Source: Candidatus Kerfeldbacteria bacterium
GTDB lineage: Bacteria > Patescibacteriota > Patescibacteriia > SBBC01 > CAIJZX01
Direction: 5' to 3'
Length of the DNA stretch: 57,961 bases
Assembly: GCA_903825245.1 (NCBI GenBank)
Contig: CAIJZX010000033.1
Location: forward strand, 1-57,961
Shown here: one piece after another, positions 31,109-39,515 of the stretch
Layout of the letters: every line of letters begins with the position of its first letter
Position numbering within the stretch: the first letter of the stretch is position 1
The notes under the pieces: generated by a model
What the model saw: only the letters and a program-made list of their open reading frames with translations
Told to the model about the DNA's origin: nothing
Databases searched by the model: none
Program-made: the position numbers and the translations under genes

Positions 31109-32749
31109 CTACCACCCACCGCCGCCGCCCCCACCGCCTCCGCCGCCGGAGAAACCGCCGCCGCCAAAACCCGAACCGCCGGACGCGGCGGCACTGACGC
31201 CGCTCGCGCCGCTAACCGCTACCTGGGAAGTTAGACCACTGAGCGCGGTATACAGTATGAGGCCATTAAATCCGTTGGAGAAATCACCGCGGTACCAATC
31301 CGGCGGCTGGGTCATTAGGGGCGCCAGCGTTTTGCTCCATTCAGTGGCGACGCCCAACACCATGGCGTACGGCAACAGCGTTTCAAAAATATGTTCCTTT
31401 TCTTGCCACTGCAGTCGGTGCTGTTCGGCGGTCTTTAAAAATAAACGAAATCCTTTCAGATACCATAAGAGATCGCGCCCGGTCGGAGTCATCGAACGGA
31501 ACAGCGACCGTAATCCCGAGCCGTAGGCAAACCAACCGCGCTCGGTACCAACCCCATCAATTGTCGAGCTCACCGTGGCAAACGCTTGGTAGGTGCTCGT
31601 GCGGTGTGTTTTAAATGTGCTCAGAGAAATTCGTCCGTCAACAGCCGGATATTCTGGTTGACGAAACAGTGCATCCAATACTTGCCGTTCATACGGACGG
31701 AGCGCATCATCGGGTTTTTTCAATTCAACAAAATCGTAACTCTTCGTATGTCCGAGACCGAGAAAAACCGTATCTTCTTTTTCCTCAATCCGCAGGAAGC
31801 CGTGAACGGCCAGATCGATGATAGTGGCGCTAATGACCGTACTGTTGCCAGCTGACGATACCAATTCGGAAACTTCACCCGGTTTGACGTCCGGCGGCGG
31901 ATCGTACTGCGCGATTATCGCGCGTCGGTCGCGCTTGCTCCACGACACAATTACAAAGAGTAAGCCCAGAATAAAAAGTATGCCAATGAATACAATAATC
32001 AACACCGCGGCTTTTGTTGATATGCCAGATGGTTGTGGGGTTGTTGTTCCGGCATTACGCAGGGTAGCAAAATCCACCGATTGGGTGACAAATCCTTTTG
32101 GCCAACCAACGACAACGGTAAGAAAATCTTGACTGCTAAATGTTGCGGTTGAGTCTTGTTGTTCGTGAGTGCAATCCTGGGCTTTCGACCCTGCTGCTCC
32201 GGTATAACAAGCGGTCTGTGTTACCATCGGCGAAGCGCCATTTGTATTTTTCACCACGTCAGCGAATGTTATCGAGGCGGAAACATTGCTCAGTGCTGCG
32301 TCCCACTGATCGCCGGTCACATTCCAGTACAACTCATCGTGATCAGTAAAGAAATTGACGGCCGCCTCCGCGGTGTAATGGATGACGTATTCGTGCGAAC
32401 CGGTGATCGTCGTATTGGCATCACCGATTTTCACTGTGTCATATGTACCATCGGTCGACGTCGTGTACTGCGCCGAACTTCCATCTTGATCCACGCTATC
32501 GATAGTGATCGGAATCGAAGCTTGACTGCCGTCCAAAGTCGAAAATCGATACGGAATTGCCCGATAGATACCGTGATGGGCGACAGAAAAATTGACATCG
32601 ATCGTTTCTGTAACCGCAATCGAGGCATCATTGTTGATGACGATGTCCGAATGGAATTTTGTATACGACAATGTTTGCGCGTGCACTGGCATTGCGCCTA
32701 GACCGACTACTACGAGAAGTCCCGCAACTATATATAAAATCCGGTTCAC
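31109..32749 (-). CDS. DUF2207 membrane protein
   Basis: 546 residues. Cleavable-looking signal peptide (VGLGAMPVHAQ), an N-terminal extracellular beta domain (DIVINNDASIAVTETIDVNF...HGIYRAIPYR, the DUF2207 signature), a TM helix at about 243-265, a winged-helix-like cytoplasmic region with ATIIDLAVHGFLRIEE, and a poly-Gly tail ending GGGGGGW. This order is the standard DUF2207 architecture. Function unknown. The tail resembles Gly-rich ends thought to mediate membrane or protein contacts. It follows glyS by 4 nt. Confidence 0.88.
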   Translation of the reverse strand: MNRILYIVAGLLVVVGLGAMPVHAQTLSYTKFHSDIVINNDASIAVTETIDVNFSVAHHGIYRAIPYRFSTLDGSQASIPITIDSVDQDGSSAQYTTSTDGTYDTVKIGDANTTITGSHEYVIHYTAEAAVNFFTDHDELYWNVTGDQWDAALSNVSASITFADVVKNTNGASPMVTQTACYTGAAGSKAQDCTHEQQDSTATFSSQDFLTVVVGWPKGFVTQSVDFATLRNAGTTTPQPSGISTKAAVLIIVFIGILFILGLLFVIVSWSKRDRRAIIAQYDPPPDVKPGEVSELVSSAGNSTVISATIIDLAVHGFLRIEEKEDTVFLGLGHTKSYDFVELKKPDDALRPYERQVLDALFRQPEYPAVDGRISLSTFKTHRTSTYQAFATVSSTIDGVGTERGWFAYGSGLRSLFRSMTPTGRDLLWYLKGFRLFLKTAEQHRLQWQEKEHIFETLLPYAMVLGVATEWSKTLAPLMTQPPDWYRGDFSNGFNGLILYTALSGLTSQVAVSGASGVSAAASGGSGFGGGGFSGGGGGGGGGGGW

Positions 32750-32753
32750 AAAA

Positions 32754-34115
32754 TTACGCTAATTTAGCGCGAAAGAAATCAACAATTTCAGGAATCGCGA
32801 TATTCTCTTGCGCCATCGTATCGCGATGGCGAACCGTGACCGTACCTTTCGGACGCTTGACACCTTCGACGGTGTCGAAATCGACCGTCAAACAATACGG
32901 CGTTCCGATTTCATCTTGGCGACGATAGCGTTTGCCGATGGACGACGTTTCATCATAATCGGTCGACCAATGAAGCCGCAGTGTCTTGGTAATGTCTTCG
33001 GCGATGTTGGTGAGTTCCGATTTTTTCGATAACGGCAATACCGCCACTTGATAAGGCGCTAAATTCTTGTGGATCCGCAACACCGTTTCCACTTCTTTAA
33101 CACTATCCGTCGTCGTGCTACGCCCGCCTTCGATTTCCTCGTAGGCATCGAGTAGGAACGCCAACGCCGCGCGGTCAACACCCATCGACGGTTCGATGAC
33201 ATACGGCACAACTTTCTTCGAGCCAGTATCATCCACCGGCGTGGCAAAGGCACTCTCGTCGCCCTTAGCGAATTTTCCGTGCTGTTTCAAATCATAATCG
33301 GTGCGATTGGCGATGCCCATCAATTCCGCCCATCCTTTTTCAATCGGGAAAGCAAACTCAATGTCCGTCGTAGCACGCGCATAATGCGCGAGTTCGCCGG
33401 TCGGATAAGCATGTTTGCGAATATGCTCCGGCTTGATGCCGAGCTTCAGGAACCACTCGAAGCACGTTTCCACTAACTCATCGAAATATTCATCCGAGGT
33501 TTCCGGCAAACAAAAATATTCCAATTCCATTTGTTCGAACTCGCGCGACCGGAAAATGAAATTGCCCGGCGTAATTTCATTGCGGAAGGCCTTGCCGATT
33601 TGGGCGATGCCGAATGGTAATTTCAATCGCTGAGTGGTTCGGATATTTTCATAGTTCACAAAAATACTTTGTGCCGTTTCCGGTCGAAGATACGCTTGAT
33701 TGGCAGTTTCGAGCACCGGCCCAACGTTGGTCGTGAACATCGTGTTGAACGTCCGCGGCTCGGTCAACGAACCGCCGCAATCCGGACACGAACCGGAAAC
33801 ATCGTCGGCCTTGAAGCGATGGTGGCATTTCGTACACTCCACCAACCGATCAACGAAGTTCGAAACATGGCCACTCGCTTCCCACACCTTCGGGTTGGTA
33901 ATTATCGAACCGTCCATCCCGACCACATCCTGCCAGGTCAGCACGAAATCGCGCCACCACATGTTCTTGATGTTATTCTTTAACTTCAAACCTAGTGGAC
34001 CCCAATCCCAAAAACCGCCGTACCCACCGTATATTTCTGCTGAAGGAAAAAGGAATCCACGACGTTTCGCCAGGTTTGCCACCTTATCCATCAGTGTCGG
34101 TTCGGTCTTCGCCAT
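32754..34115 (-). CDS. glyS: Glycyl-tRNA synthetase (homodimeric type)
   Basis: 453 residues. Class II motifs include RPETAQSIFVNYENI, FRNEITPGNFIFRSREFEQMELEYF, and PSMGVDRAALAFLLDAY, with CTKCHHRFKADD and CPDCGG forming a zinc site near residues 88-120. The alpha2 (archaeal/eukaryotic-like) form, as in many small genomes. A TATACT box ends 8 nt before the ATG, so the mRNA is leaderless or nearly so. Confidence 0.95.
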   Translation of the reverse strand: MAKTEPTLMDKVANLAKRRGFLFPSAEIYGGYGGFWDWGPLGLKLKNNIKNMWWRDFVLTWQDVVGMDGSIITNPKVWEASGHVSNFVDRLVECTKCHHRFKADDVSGSCPDCGGSLTEPRTFNTMFTTNVGPVLETANQAYLRPETAQSIFVNYENIRTTQRLKLPFGIAQIGKAFRNEITPGNFIFRSREFEQMELEYFCLPETSDEYFDELVETCFEWFLKLGIKPEHIRKHAYPTGELAHYARATTDIEFAFPIEKGWAELMGIANRTDYDLKQHGKFAKGDESAFATPVDDTGSKKVVPYVIEPSMGVDRAALAFLLDAYEEIEGGRSTTTDSVKEVETVLRIHKNLAPYQVAVLPLSKKSELTNIAEDITKTLRLHWSTDYDETSSIGKRYRRQDEIGTPYCLTVDFDTVEGVKRPKGTVTVRHRDTMAQENIAIPEIVDFFRAKLA

Positions 34116-34120
34116 AGGCG

Positions 34121-34152
34121 TTGAGTATACTCAATTTCCCTGTTTTCGCCAA
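34121..34152 (-). promoter_or_regulatory. Promoter of glyS with palindromic -10 region
   Basis: On the minus strand TTGGCG (34152-34147), 17-nt spacer, TATACT (34129-34124). The -10 lies in the perfect 14-bp palindrome TTGAGTATACTCAA (34121-34134). Confidence 0.65.
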
Positions 34153-34164
34153 ATGTTTCTAATC

Positions 34165-34195
34165 TTGACTTTTTGATGAGGGGGGGGGGTAAAAT
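34165..34195 (+). promoter_or_regulatory. Promoter with a ten-G tract in the spacer
   Basis: TTGACT (34165-34170), a 19-nt spacer ending in ten G (34180-34189), and TAAAAT (34190-34195). Loss of two G would give the optimal 17 nt. This is the layout of slippage-based phase-variable promoters, but a G-tract can also reflect sequencing error. Confidence 0.5.
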
Positions 34196-34213
34196 AGATA
34201 CCGTAGTGCAGTA

Positions 34214-34243
34214 TTGATATACTCGCTACGGATCTCATAATAC
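34214..34243 (+). promoter_or_regulatory. Second promoter of the 34255 gene
   Basis: TTGATA (34214-34219), 18-nt spacer, TAATAC (34238-34243), 11 nt before ATG 34255, giving a very short leader. Confidence 0.55.
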
Positions 34244-34254
34244 TTACTACTCCT

Positions 34255-34983
34255 ATGTCACTACGTGCAGAAGTTCCATCAGGCGGAATAGAAAAAGCTC
34301 AAGGTATGATGTCGCCGAGCGAAAAAATGCAATCTGAGGAACGAGATGCGGAGGGGCGACTTACTGCTTCGCAAATGGAACTATCTAAAAATCGTCCTGA
34401 TGTTGCTCTTGAGCAAGCTAAGAAAGAATATGAAAGGGTTAAAAATGAAGTCGAAAATGATTTGGGCGGGCAGGTTAATTTTATTACCTCTGGCTTGCCA
34501 GCGCACGATCAAGGCTTTCGATATAATAAAAGGCATGATGATCGACGGTACCAGCTTGGAGACATATATAGTACTATAATAAAGGAAGATGCCATCCACA
34601 AGGTTGCCATATTTACTTCGTCCGACAAGGAGGAGCAAAGGGATTTTAATGGTGTTGTTACAAGGAAAGGAGGTTCACCCGGCACTGTTTACTATAATGC
34701 CACGATCGATGGTGTAGACTTTGTTGAGTGTAGTACTAATAAAAGCCAAGGGGCAGATCAAGATGTACCGCTTTTATATGGCAAGCTCAAACGCTTAGCC
34801 GATGCACAACAAGATTATAAACGGGCACAAAGAATTTTTGATAAACTGACAGAAAAAGCCACTCAAGAGGTTAAGGCAGAAGGGGAAAGATACCAGGAGA
34901 ATGCTGAGAGACGGACTCGGATTGAGATGGCCAATAAACTTCTGCATATACTAGCGGTCGGTAAAAATTCAGAACAAGAATAA
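34255..34983 (+). CDS. Hypothetical protein behind a poly-G promoter
   Basis: 242 residues, AT-rich. Charged helical N-terminal part (residues 1-85), a central domain with a beta pattern (KVAIFTSSDKEEQRDFNGVVTRKGG...YYNATIDGVDFVECS), and a long C-terminal coiled coil (KRLADAQQDYKRAQRIFDKLTEKATQEVKAEG). No signal peptide or TM. I do not recognise it. No Shine-Dalgarno. The double promoter and G-tract are unusual. Confidence 0.65.
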   Translation: MSLRAEVPSGGIEKAQGMMSPSEKMQSEERDAEGRLTASQMELSKNRPDVALEQAKKEYERVKNEVENDLGGQVNFITSGLPAHDQGFRYNKRHDDRRYQLGDIYSTIIKEDAIHKVAIFTSSDKEEQRDFNGVVTRKGGSPGTVYYNATIDGVDFVECSTNKSQGADQDVPLLYGKLKRLADAQQDYKRAQRIFDKLTEKATQEVKAEGERYQENAERRTRIEMANKLLHILAVGKNSEQE

Positions 34984-35080
34984 TTGCTGATGGAAAGGTT
35001 CCGTAGTACCTAGGTATCTGTTCTCACGAACTCTACACTGCAACTCACGTTCCACCGGCACCACTGGTGACAGAATATCC

Positions 35081-35105
35081 ATCACTTGCTAAGTGGTGTT
35101 TTTTT
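35081..35105 (+). terminator. Terminator downstream of the 34255 gene
   Basis: ATCACTT-gct-AAGTGGT followed by seven T (35099-35105). It directly precedes the -35 of the next cassette. Confidence 0.75.
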
Positions 35106-35110
35106 CTTCC

Positions 35111-35139
35111 TTGACAAGTATTTCGAGAAGCGAGAAGAT
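35111..35139 (+). promoter_or_regulatory. Promoter of the 35182 cassette gene
   Basis: TTGACA (35111-35116), 17-nt spacer, weak -10 GAAGAT (35134-35139). Confidence 0.45.
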
Positions 35140-35181
35140 GGCGCCGTTCTGGTACTCGCTCTTTTCACATGGAGGCGTCTC

Positions 35182-35619
35182 ATGGCTGATCAGCAAAAAG
35201 AATACGTGCTCAAAATCGGACTTCGAGTGGTTGAGCCGATCACCTATGACGAGGTCGACCTACCTTTCCCAATGACTCGCGATTCGTTGTTCGGGTTCGG
35301 AAAAGCAATCGCATTCAAGGCAATGTCGAGCGCTCGAGGGTTACCGCTTGAGTTTCCGCTCTCACAGATATTTGCTTTCCCTCTGCGTGACGAGCGCTTC
35401 CTCTGCCAACCACGCATCATCAACGTCAGCGACGACCGTCCGCTCTCGTGCGAGAATCAACGGCTTCAGGCAGAAGTGTTCATTCGTTTCATCGTGGCCG
35501 CACTGATGGAGGCCTATCCGGAATTTCGTGCCGTCGCTCTCCATCAAGTACAGCCGGTAGCACGAGGTGCGCTCACGGATTCTGGACTGCAACTCTCGTT
35601 CGATGGCTTCTGTTGGTAA
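35182..35619 (+). CDS. Hypothetical soluble cassette protein
   Basis: 145 residues starting MADQQKEYVLKIG; ATG 35182 is chosen because GGAGG lies 7 nt upstream, although the frame is open further 5'. Alpha/beta composition with a PITYDEVDLPFPM segment and ISQ-type turns; no motif recognised, no TM. Own promoter and a strong terminator. Confidence 0.65.
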   Translation: MADQQKEYVLKIGLRVVEPITYDEVDLPFPMTRDSLFGFGKAIAFKAMSSARGLPLEFPLSQIFAFPLRDERFLCQPRIINVSDDRPLSCENQRLQAEVFIRFIVAALMEAYPEFRAVALHQVQPVARGALTDSGLQLSFDGFCW

Positions 35620-35625
35620 ATCAAC

Positions 35626-35656
35626 ATCCATCACTCTCGGAGTGGTGGATTTTTTT
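35626..35656 (+). terminator. Terminator of the 35182 gene
   Basis: A 10-bp stem ATCCATCACT-ctcgg-AGTGGTGGAT followed by TTTTTT. Confidence 0.88.
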
Positions 35657-35670
35657 ATCTTTCAATAATC

Positions 35671-35689
35671 CTACTACACGCTGTAGTAG
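35671..35689. repeat. TACTAC-N5-GTAGTA inverted repeat, second copy
   Basis: CTACTAC-acgct-GTAGTAG. The same 6-5-6 pattern covers the cupredoxin promoter at 6280-6296. Here it lies between convergent genes and may instead be a weak terminator of the Clp gene. Confidence 0.5.
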
Positions 35690-35706
35690 CGTGACACCCA
35701 AATGAT

Positions 35707-35753
35707 TCCCCTCTCCGGTACTCCGGGGGGTGGCGCATCGCGCCGAGGTGGGG
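35707..35753. repeat. Palindromic repeat copy at the 3' end of the Clp gene
   Basis: CCCCTCTCCGGTACTCCGGGGGG, then the second hairpin GGCGC-atc-GCGCC and the tail GAGGTGGGG. It abuts the stop codon of the Clp-type gene. Confidence 0.8.
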
Positions 35754-38492
35754 TTATAGTCGTTCCGCCTGTTCGACGCGAATCACGCCACCCGGCTCGA
35801 GCACCGCCATGTCGCGACGGCCGAGTTTCCCTTGCAACATGTACTGAGCCAATGCATTGTCCACGTGTTCTTGTACAGCACGTCGAAGCGGACGAGCACC
35901 GAAGATCGGATCAAAGCCATTGAGCGCTAATTCAGCAATTGCTTCCGGTGTCGCGGTAAACGAAATCCCCTTGCGGCCGAGGCGATCGGTAATTTCCGCC
36001 ACCATGATGCGGACGATTTTCGTGACTTCAATCGGACTGAGCGGTGTGAAGACAACCACTGAGTCGAAGCGGTTGAGGAATTCCGGACGGAAGTATTTAT
36101 TCAATTCCTGATTCAGCAACTCGTCTTTGATTGTCGATACTGACGCGCCGTCGCGCATCCGATCCTGAATATGTTGCGTTCCGGCGTTCGAGGTGGCGAT
36201 GAGAATGACGTTCGTGAAATCAATCGTCCGTCCGTTGCCATCGGTCAATCGCCCATCATCCATCACTTGCAGGAAAACATTTAAAATATCAGGATGCGCT
36301 TTTTCTAATTCGTCGAGCAAGACCAGCGAAAATGGTCGTTGACGAACCGCCTCCGTTAGGTAACCAGTGCTCGAACCAGAAAATCCTGGCGGCGCACCGA
36401 TCAGCCGGTGGATACTAGAAATATCCTGATACTCTGACATATCGAGTCGAATCATCGCCTCCTCTGAACCGAAGTAGACTGCCGCTACCGTTTTTGCTAA
36501 TTCAGTTTTTCCGACACCAGTCGGACCAAGGAAGAGCAAATTGGCAATCGGCCGCTTGTTGTCGCGTAATTCTGCGCGAGCGCGGCGAAGTGCGTTCGCC
36601 ACAGCTTTGACCGCTTCGTCCTGACCAACGACGCGTTCGTGCATTTCCTCCTCCAAGTGGAGAAGTTTTTCCTGTTCATTCGATGTGACCGCATTAGCTT
36701 TAACATGGCCCTGCTCGGAAACGATCGACGCCACATCTTCGCCGCTGACCAATGTTTTTTGGCCACGAGCTTTCTTGGCGGTCACGCCAGCCTGTTCGAG
36801 CACGTCCATAGCTGAACCTGGCAATGGTCGTTCATGAAGATACCGTCGCGATAACTCCACCGCTTTATCGATGGCATCAAGTGAAAAGAAGATGTGGTGC
36901 TGTGCCTCAATCGAACCAACGCGTGATTCAATAGCCGCAAACGCTTCTTCCGGTGTCATTTCATCAATTTCCACTTTTTCAAAAGCCGAAGAAAGCACAC
37001 CATGCTCAAGTACCCGACGGTAACTCGTCGGATCAGTGGTCGCAATCGCTAAGAAGGTATGCTGTTGCAGCTCTTGAGCAATCATTTGCGCGGCATCAAG
37101 ACCCTGACCGCCAGTACTCGACACGCCAACGAGTTGATCAATATTTTCTATCACTAAAACAATATTCCCGGATCTCACAATTTCATTGACGATCGCTTGG
37201 ACACGTTGCTCGAGTTGACCAACGTTACCCGCACCGGCGACGAGTGCGGATGCCGAAAGCGATACCAACCGTTTATCTTGCAAAAGTTCCGGGACATCTT
37301 CGGCGGCCATTCTCTCCGCCAAGGCATATAAAATATAGGTTTTACCGACGCCACTGTCGCCAACCAGGATCACACTACGTCGGCCACTTTCTACCACCCG
37401 AAAAATTGTCTTCATTTCCTCGTCGCGACCGACAACGTACGGTAAGCGATTGTTACTAGCGCGAATGGTTAAATCGACGCTGTATCGATCGAGCATCGGC
37501 GTCGCCGCCGCGGTATAGCCACGATCGATTGCGCCCTGCGGCTTTGATGATGAGTTTTGTAGATAAGTGTGAACGCGGCGGCGTAAATCTTCGTGGATGA
37601 GCATCCAGGTCGTGGCTTGATGGAGTCGCCGTTCATCAACACCGAATTGGTCGAGTAAATCACGGGCTGGATCGTCAATCATGCCGATTGCCGCCAACAG
37701 ATACGCCGGTGTAATTCGGATTCGATGATCTTCAGCCGCCAGGAGAAAGGCGCGACCGAGCAATTCGCGGCTGGTCGCGTTCAACACTGGCGTCGTTGAC
37801 ATGGCCGGTAATTGTGTCACAAGTGTGTCGATGTGCTGTCGTAATTCGGTCGGCAGAATACTAAGCCGAATGAGCATGCTTTCTACTTCTCTTGTAGCAC
37901 TTAATGCTGACAAGATATGCAGCGGACTCAAACCTTCGCGACCATGGGCTTTCACCATGCGCCAAGCATGCTCGAGAATCCGCAATGTCGCTTCATTACA
38001 AATCGTCGCGATATCGCCCATCGCTCTCTCGTTCCATTCCGTAACTTCGGGTACTGGTTGCAATGACGCCGCCGGAATTTTCGGAAACATGGTTGCGTCA
38101 CGTTCAATGCGGTAATACAAATACATTGCACACAGCAATCCAAACCACAGCAGTGCCATTGGCCACGTCTGCGTCAGTATCGCCTGCCAGACACGTTCAC
38201 CGGTGATCGCCGCCCATAGTTCTCGTCCTCCGAAAAATATGCTCGTCAAAGTAAAAACGAAAAGGAGGGCCGACCATAATGCTTTGACGTTTCGTTCGAG
38301 GTGCCGTTCGTATATGGAGTATTCAGTCAGCGGATGCTGCCATGACCACCATCGTCCCGCCCACCACGCCGCGACACCCGGACCGGCACATGTTGGACAA
38401 GAAATATATGACCCGCGCTGATCCTTGAGAATCCCAAAACCTTTGCAGTTTGGGCAAAGCACCAACGGTGATGGCGGGGCGTTGCGATCCAT
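35754..38492 (-). CDS. Membrane-anchored Clp-type AAA+ ATPase with N-terminal zinc ribbon
   Basis: 912 residues from ATG 38492. CPNC and CPTC (C13/C16/C32/C35) form a zinc ribbon, followed by two TM helices at about 65-90 and 107-127, then a Clp-N-like repeat region (about 150-290), AAA module 1 with Walker A GDSGVGKTY near residue 379, a middle segment, and AAA module 2 with Walker A GPTGVGKTELAK near 657, Walker B LVLLDELEKAHPDI and sensor/arginine region ILIATSNAGT. Module 2 and the D2 C-terminal domain (FRPEFLNRFD) are like ClpB/ClpC. Probably a membrane-localised unfoldase; no protease partner is next to it. Confidence 0.88.
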   Translation of the reverse strand: MDRNAPPSPLVLCPNCKGFGILKDQRGSYISCPTCAGPGVAAWWAGRWWSWQHPLTEYSIYERHLERNVKALWSALLFVFTLTSIFFGGRELWAAITGERVWQAILTQTWPMALLWFGLLCAMYLYYRIERDATMFPKIPAASLQPVPEVTEWNERAMGDIATICNEATLRILEHAWRMVKAHGREGLSPLHILSALSATREVESMLIRLSILPTELRQHIDTLVTQLPAMSTTPVLNATSRELLGRAFLLAAEDHRIRITPAYLLAAIGMIDDPARDLLDQFGVDERRLHQATTWMLIHEDLRRRVHTYLQNSSSKPQGAIDRGYTAAATPMLDRYSVDLTIRASNNRLPYVVGRDEEMKTIFRVVESGRRSVILVGDSGVGKTYILYALAERMAAEDVPELLQDKRLVSLSASALVAGAGNVGQLEQRVQAIVNEIVRSGNIVLVIENIDQLVGVSSTGGQGLDAAQMIAQELQQHTFLAIATTDPTSYRRVLEHGVLSSAFEKVEIDEMTPEEAFAAIESRVGSIEAQHHIFFSLDAIDKAVELSRRYLHERPLPGSAMDVLEQAGVTAKKARGQKTLVSGEDVASIVSEQGHVKANAVTSNEQEKLLHLEEEMHERVVGQDEAVKAVANALRRARAELRDNKRPIANLLFLGPTGVGKTELAKTVAAVYFGSEEAMIRLDMSEYQDISSIHRLIGAPPGFSGSSTGYLTEAVRQRPFSLVLLDELEKAHPDILNVFLQVMDDGRLTDGNGRTIDFTNVILIATSNAGTQHIQDRMRDGASVSTIKDELLNQELNKYFRPEFLNRFDSVVVFTPLSPIEVTKIVRIMVAEITDRLGRKGISFTATPEAIAELALNGFDPIFGARPLRRAVQEHVDNALAQYMLQGKLGRRDMAVLEPGGVIRVEQAERL

Positions 38493-38493
38493 A

Positions 38494-38871
38494 CTAGAAC
38501 TGTATCGGGATAAGTTGACGAGCCAGCAATGCAAAACTGATAATCGGTCCAATGATCCAAACAATCATGACAACGATCAACACCGCTGTCCAAAATCCGA
38601 GCACGAGCGACTTACTGACCACTAATAGGATACGAAAAAAGAAACTAATGATTCGACCGCTCCGGGTATAATCACCATACATCGGCCGACCCATCGTCTT
38701 GAGGAGAATCGGTAAACTCAGCCGATTCAACAACCGTAACCACTGTCCGAAGAGCGAACGCCAAGTTAATACCAACCCATGGCTGTACCACCAAACGGGA
38801 AAATACAATAGCTCTCCGATGAGTTCTCGGACAATGAAGATTAATCCACGGGCTGTGGTCGATTTTGCCAT
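38494..38871 (-). CDS. Three-TM membrane protein paired with the Clp-type ATPase
   Basis: 125 residues with hydrophobic stretches at about 10-35, 72-92 and 95-118. No recognised family. The next start, of the Clp-type gene, is one base after its stop, so the pair is almost surely one functional unit. GGAG lies just before the ATG and TATAGT 10 nt upstream. Confidence 0.65.
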   Translation of the reverse strand: MAKSTTARGLIFIVRELIGELLYFPVWWYSHGLVLTWRSLFGQWLRLLNRLSLPILLKTMGRPMYGDYTRSGRIISFFFRILLVVSKSLVLGFWTAVLIVVMIVWIIGPIISFALLARQLIPIQF

Positions 38872-38928
38872 AGCTCCGTTGACTATACCATTTTTTTACG
38901 AAAACACCAAACTGTGATAAACAAAGTT

Positions 38929-38956
38929 AAGCGCCATCCGTACGAGCATGGCGCTT
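38929..38956 (-). terminator. Terminator-like hairpin of the 38996 gene
   Basis: AAGCGCCAT pairs with ATGGCGCTT (9 bp), followed on the minus strand by AACTTTG, a weak T-run. Confidence 0.6.
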
Positions 38957-38995
38957 ATCGTCCCTGCGTTCCGGCCATCATGGTCGTATCCTCGA

Positions 38996-39352
38996 CTAGG
39001 CTTGAGAAGCTTCGCCAACCGATTGAATGTCGGATAGTGGAATGAGATACTTCTTCCACGACATTGGGTCATCGCCGACACGAATGACTGCGTACATCGT
39101 TTGCACGCCGTTATCGTCCTCCATGGTCAATAGACAGATAATGAGCCCGCTGATCGTGTTCGGTTTGATTGGGTTCGTCGAATTGTGACGGAGAAACGTC
39201 ACGGTCTGTCCAACCGCAAAATGCGTGACTGGAAAATTCGGACATTCCATTTCCGCCCGCATTCCAAGATCGCCAGCATGACGATAGGCATAGGCTTGAA
39301 GATAACGCCTGAGTACATCAGCGCGTTCATCTTCAGAAAAAACTGCCGACAT
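38996..39352 (-). CDS. Hypothetical small cassette protein
   Basis: 118 residues from ATG 39352 (MSAVFSEDERADVL), with AGGAGG 8 nt upstream; the GTG three codons earlier lies inside the Shine-Dalgarno. Alpha/beta pattern; SH3- or beta-barrel-like strands (HFAVGQTVTFLRHN, GLIICLLTMEDDNG, YAVIRVGDD) suggest a small barrel. No recognised family. Confidence 0.65.
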   Translation of the reverse strand: MSAVFSEDERADVLRRYLQAYAYRHAGDLGMRAEMECPNFPVTHFAVGQTVTFLRHNSTNPIKPNTISGLIICLLTMEDDNGVQTMYAVIRVGDDPMSWKKYLIPLSDIQSVGEASQA

Positions 39353-39418
39353 GACATTCACCTCCTGACCAGAATGGGATATTATGGCCGGTTATGAAAG
39401 AACTACCGGATTGCTTTG

Positions 39419-39446
39419 AGCCTACACCCTGTACCGGTGGTGTCAA
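39419..39446 (-). promoter_or_regulatory. Promoter of the 38996 cassette gene
   Basis: On the minus strand TTGACA (39446-39441), 16-nt spacer, TAGGCT (39424-39419). Confidence 0.6.
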
Positions 39447-39515
39447 ACCAGGCAACCGATCAGTTTTTTCTAACAAAAAACTACCGCCCAAGCGGCAACT
39501 CACCTTTGATACTCT

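Noticed and set aside
34180-34189. Ten-G tract read as certain phase variation
   Set aside because: Kept as a hypothesis only: homopolymer length cannot be trusted without read data.
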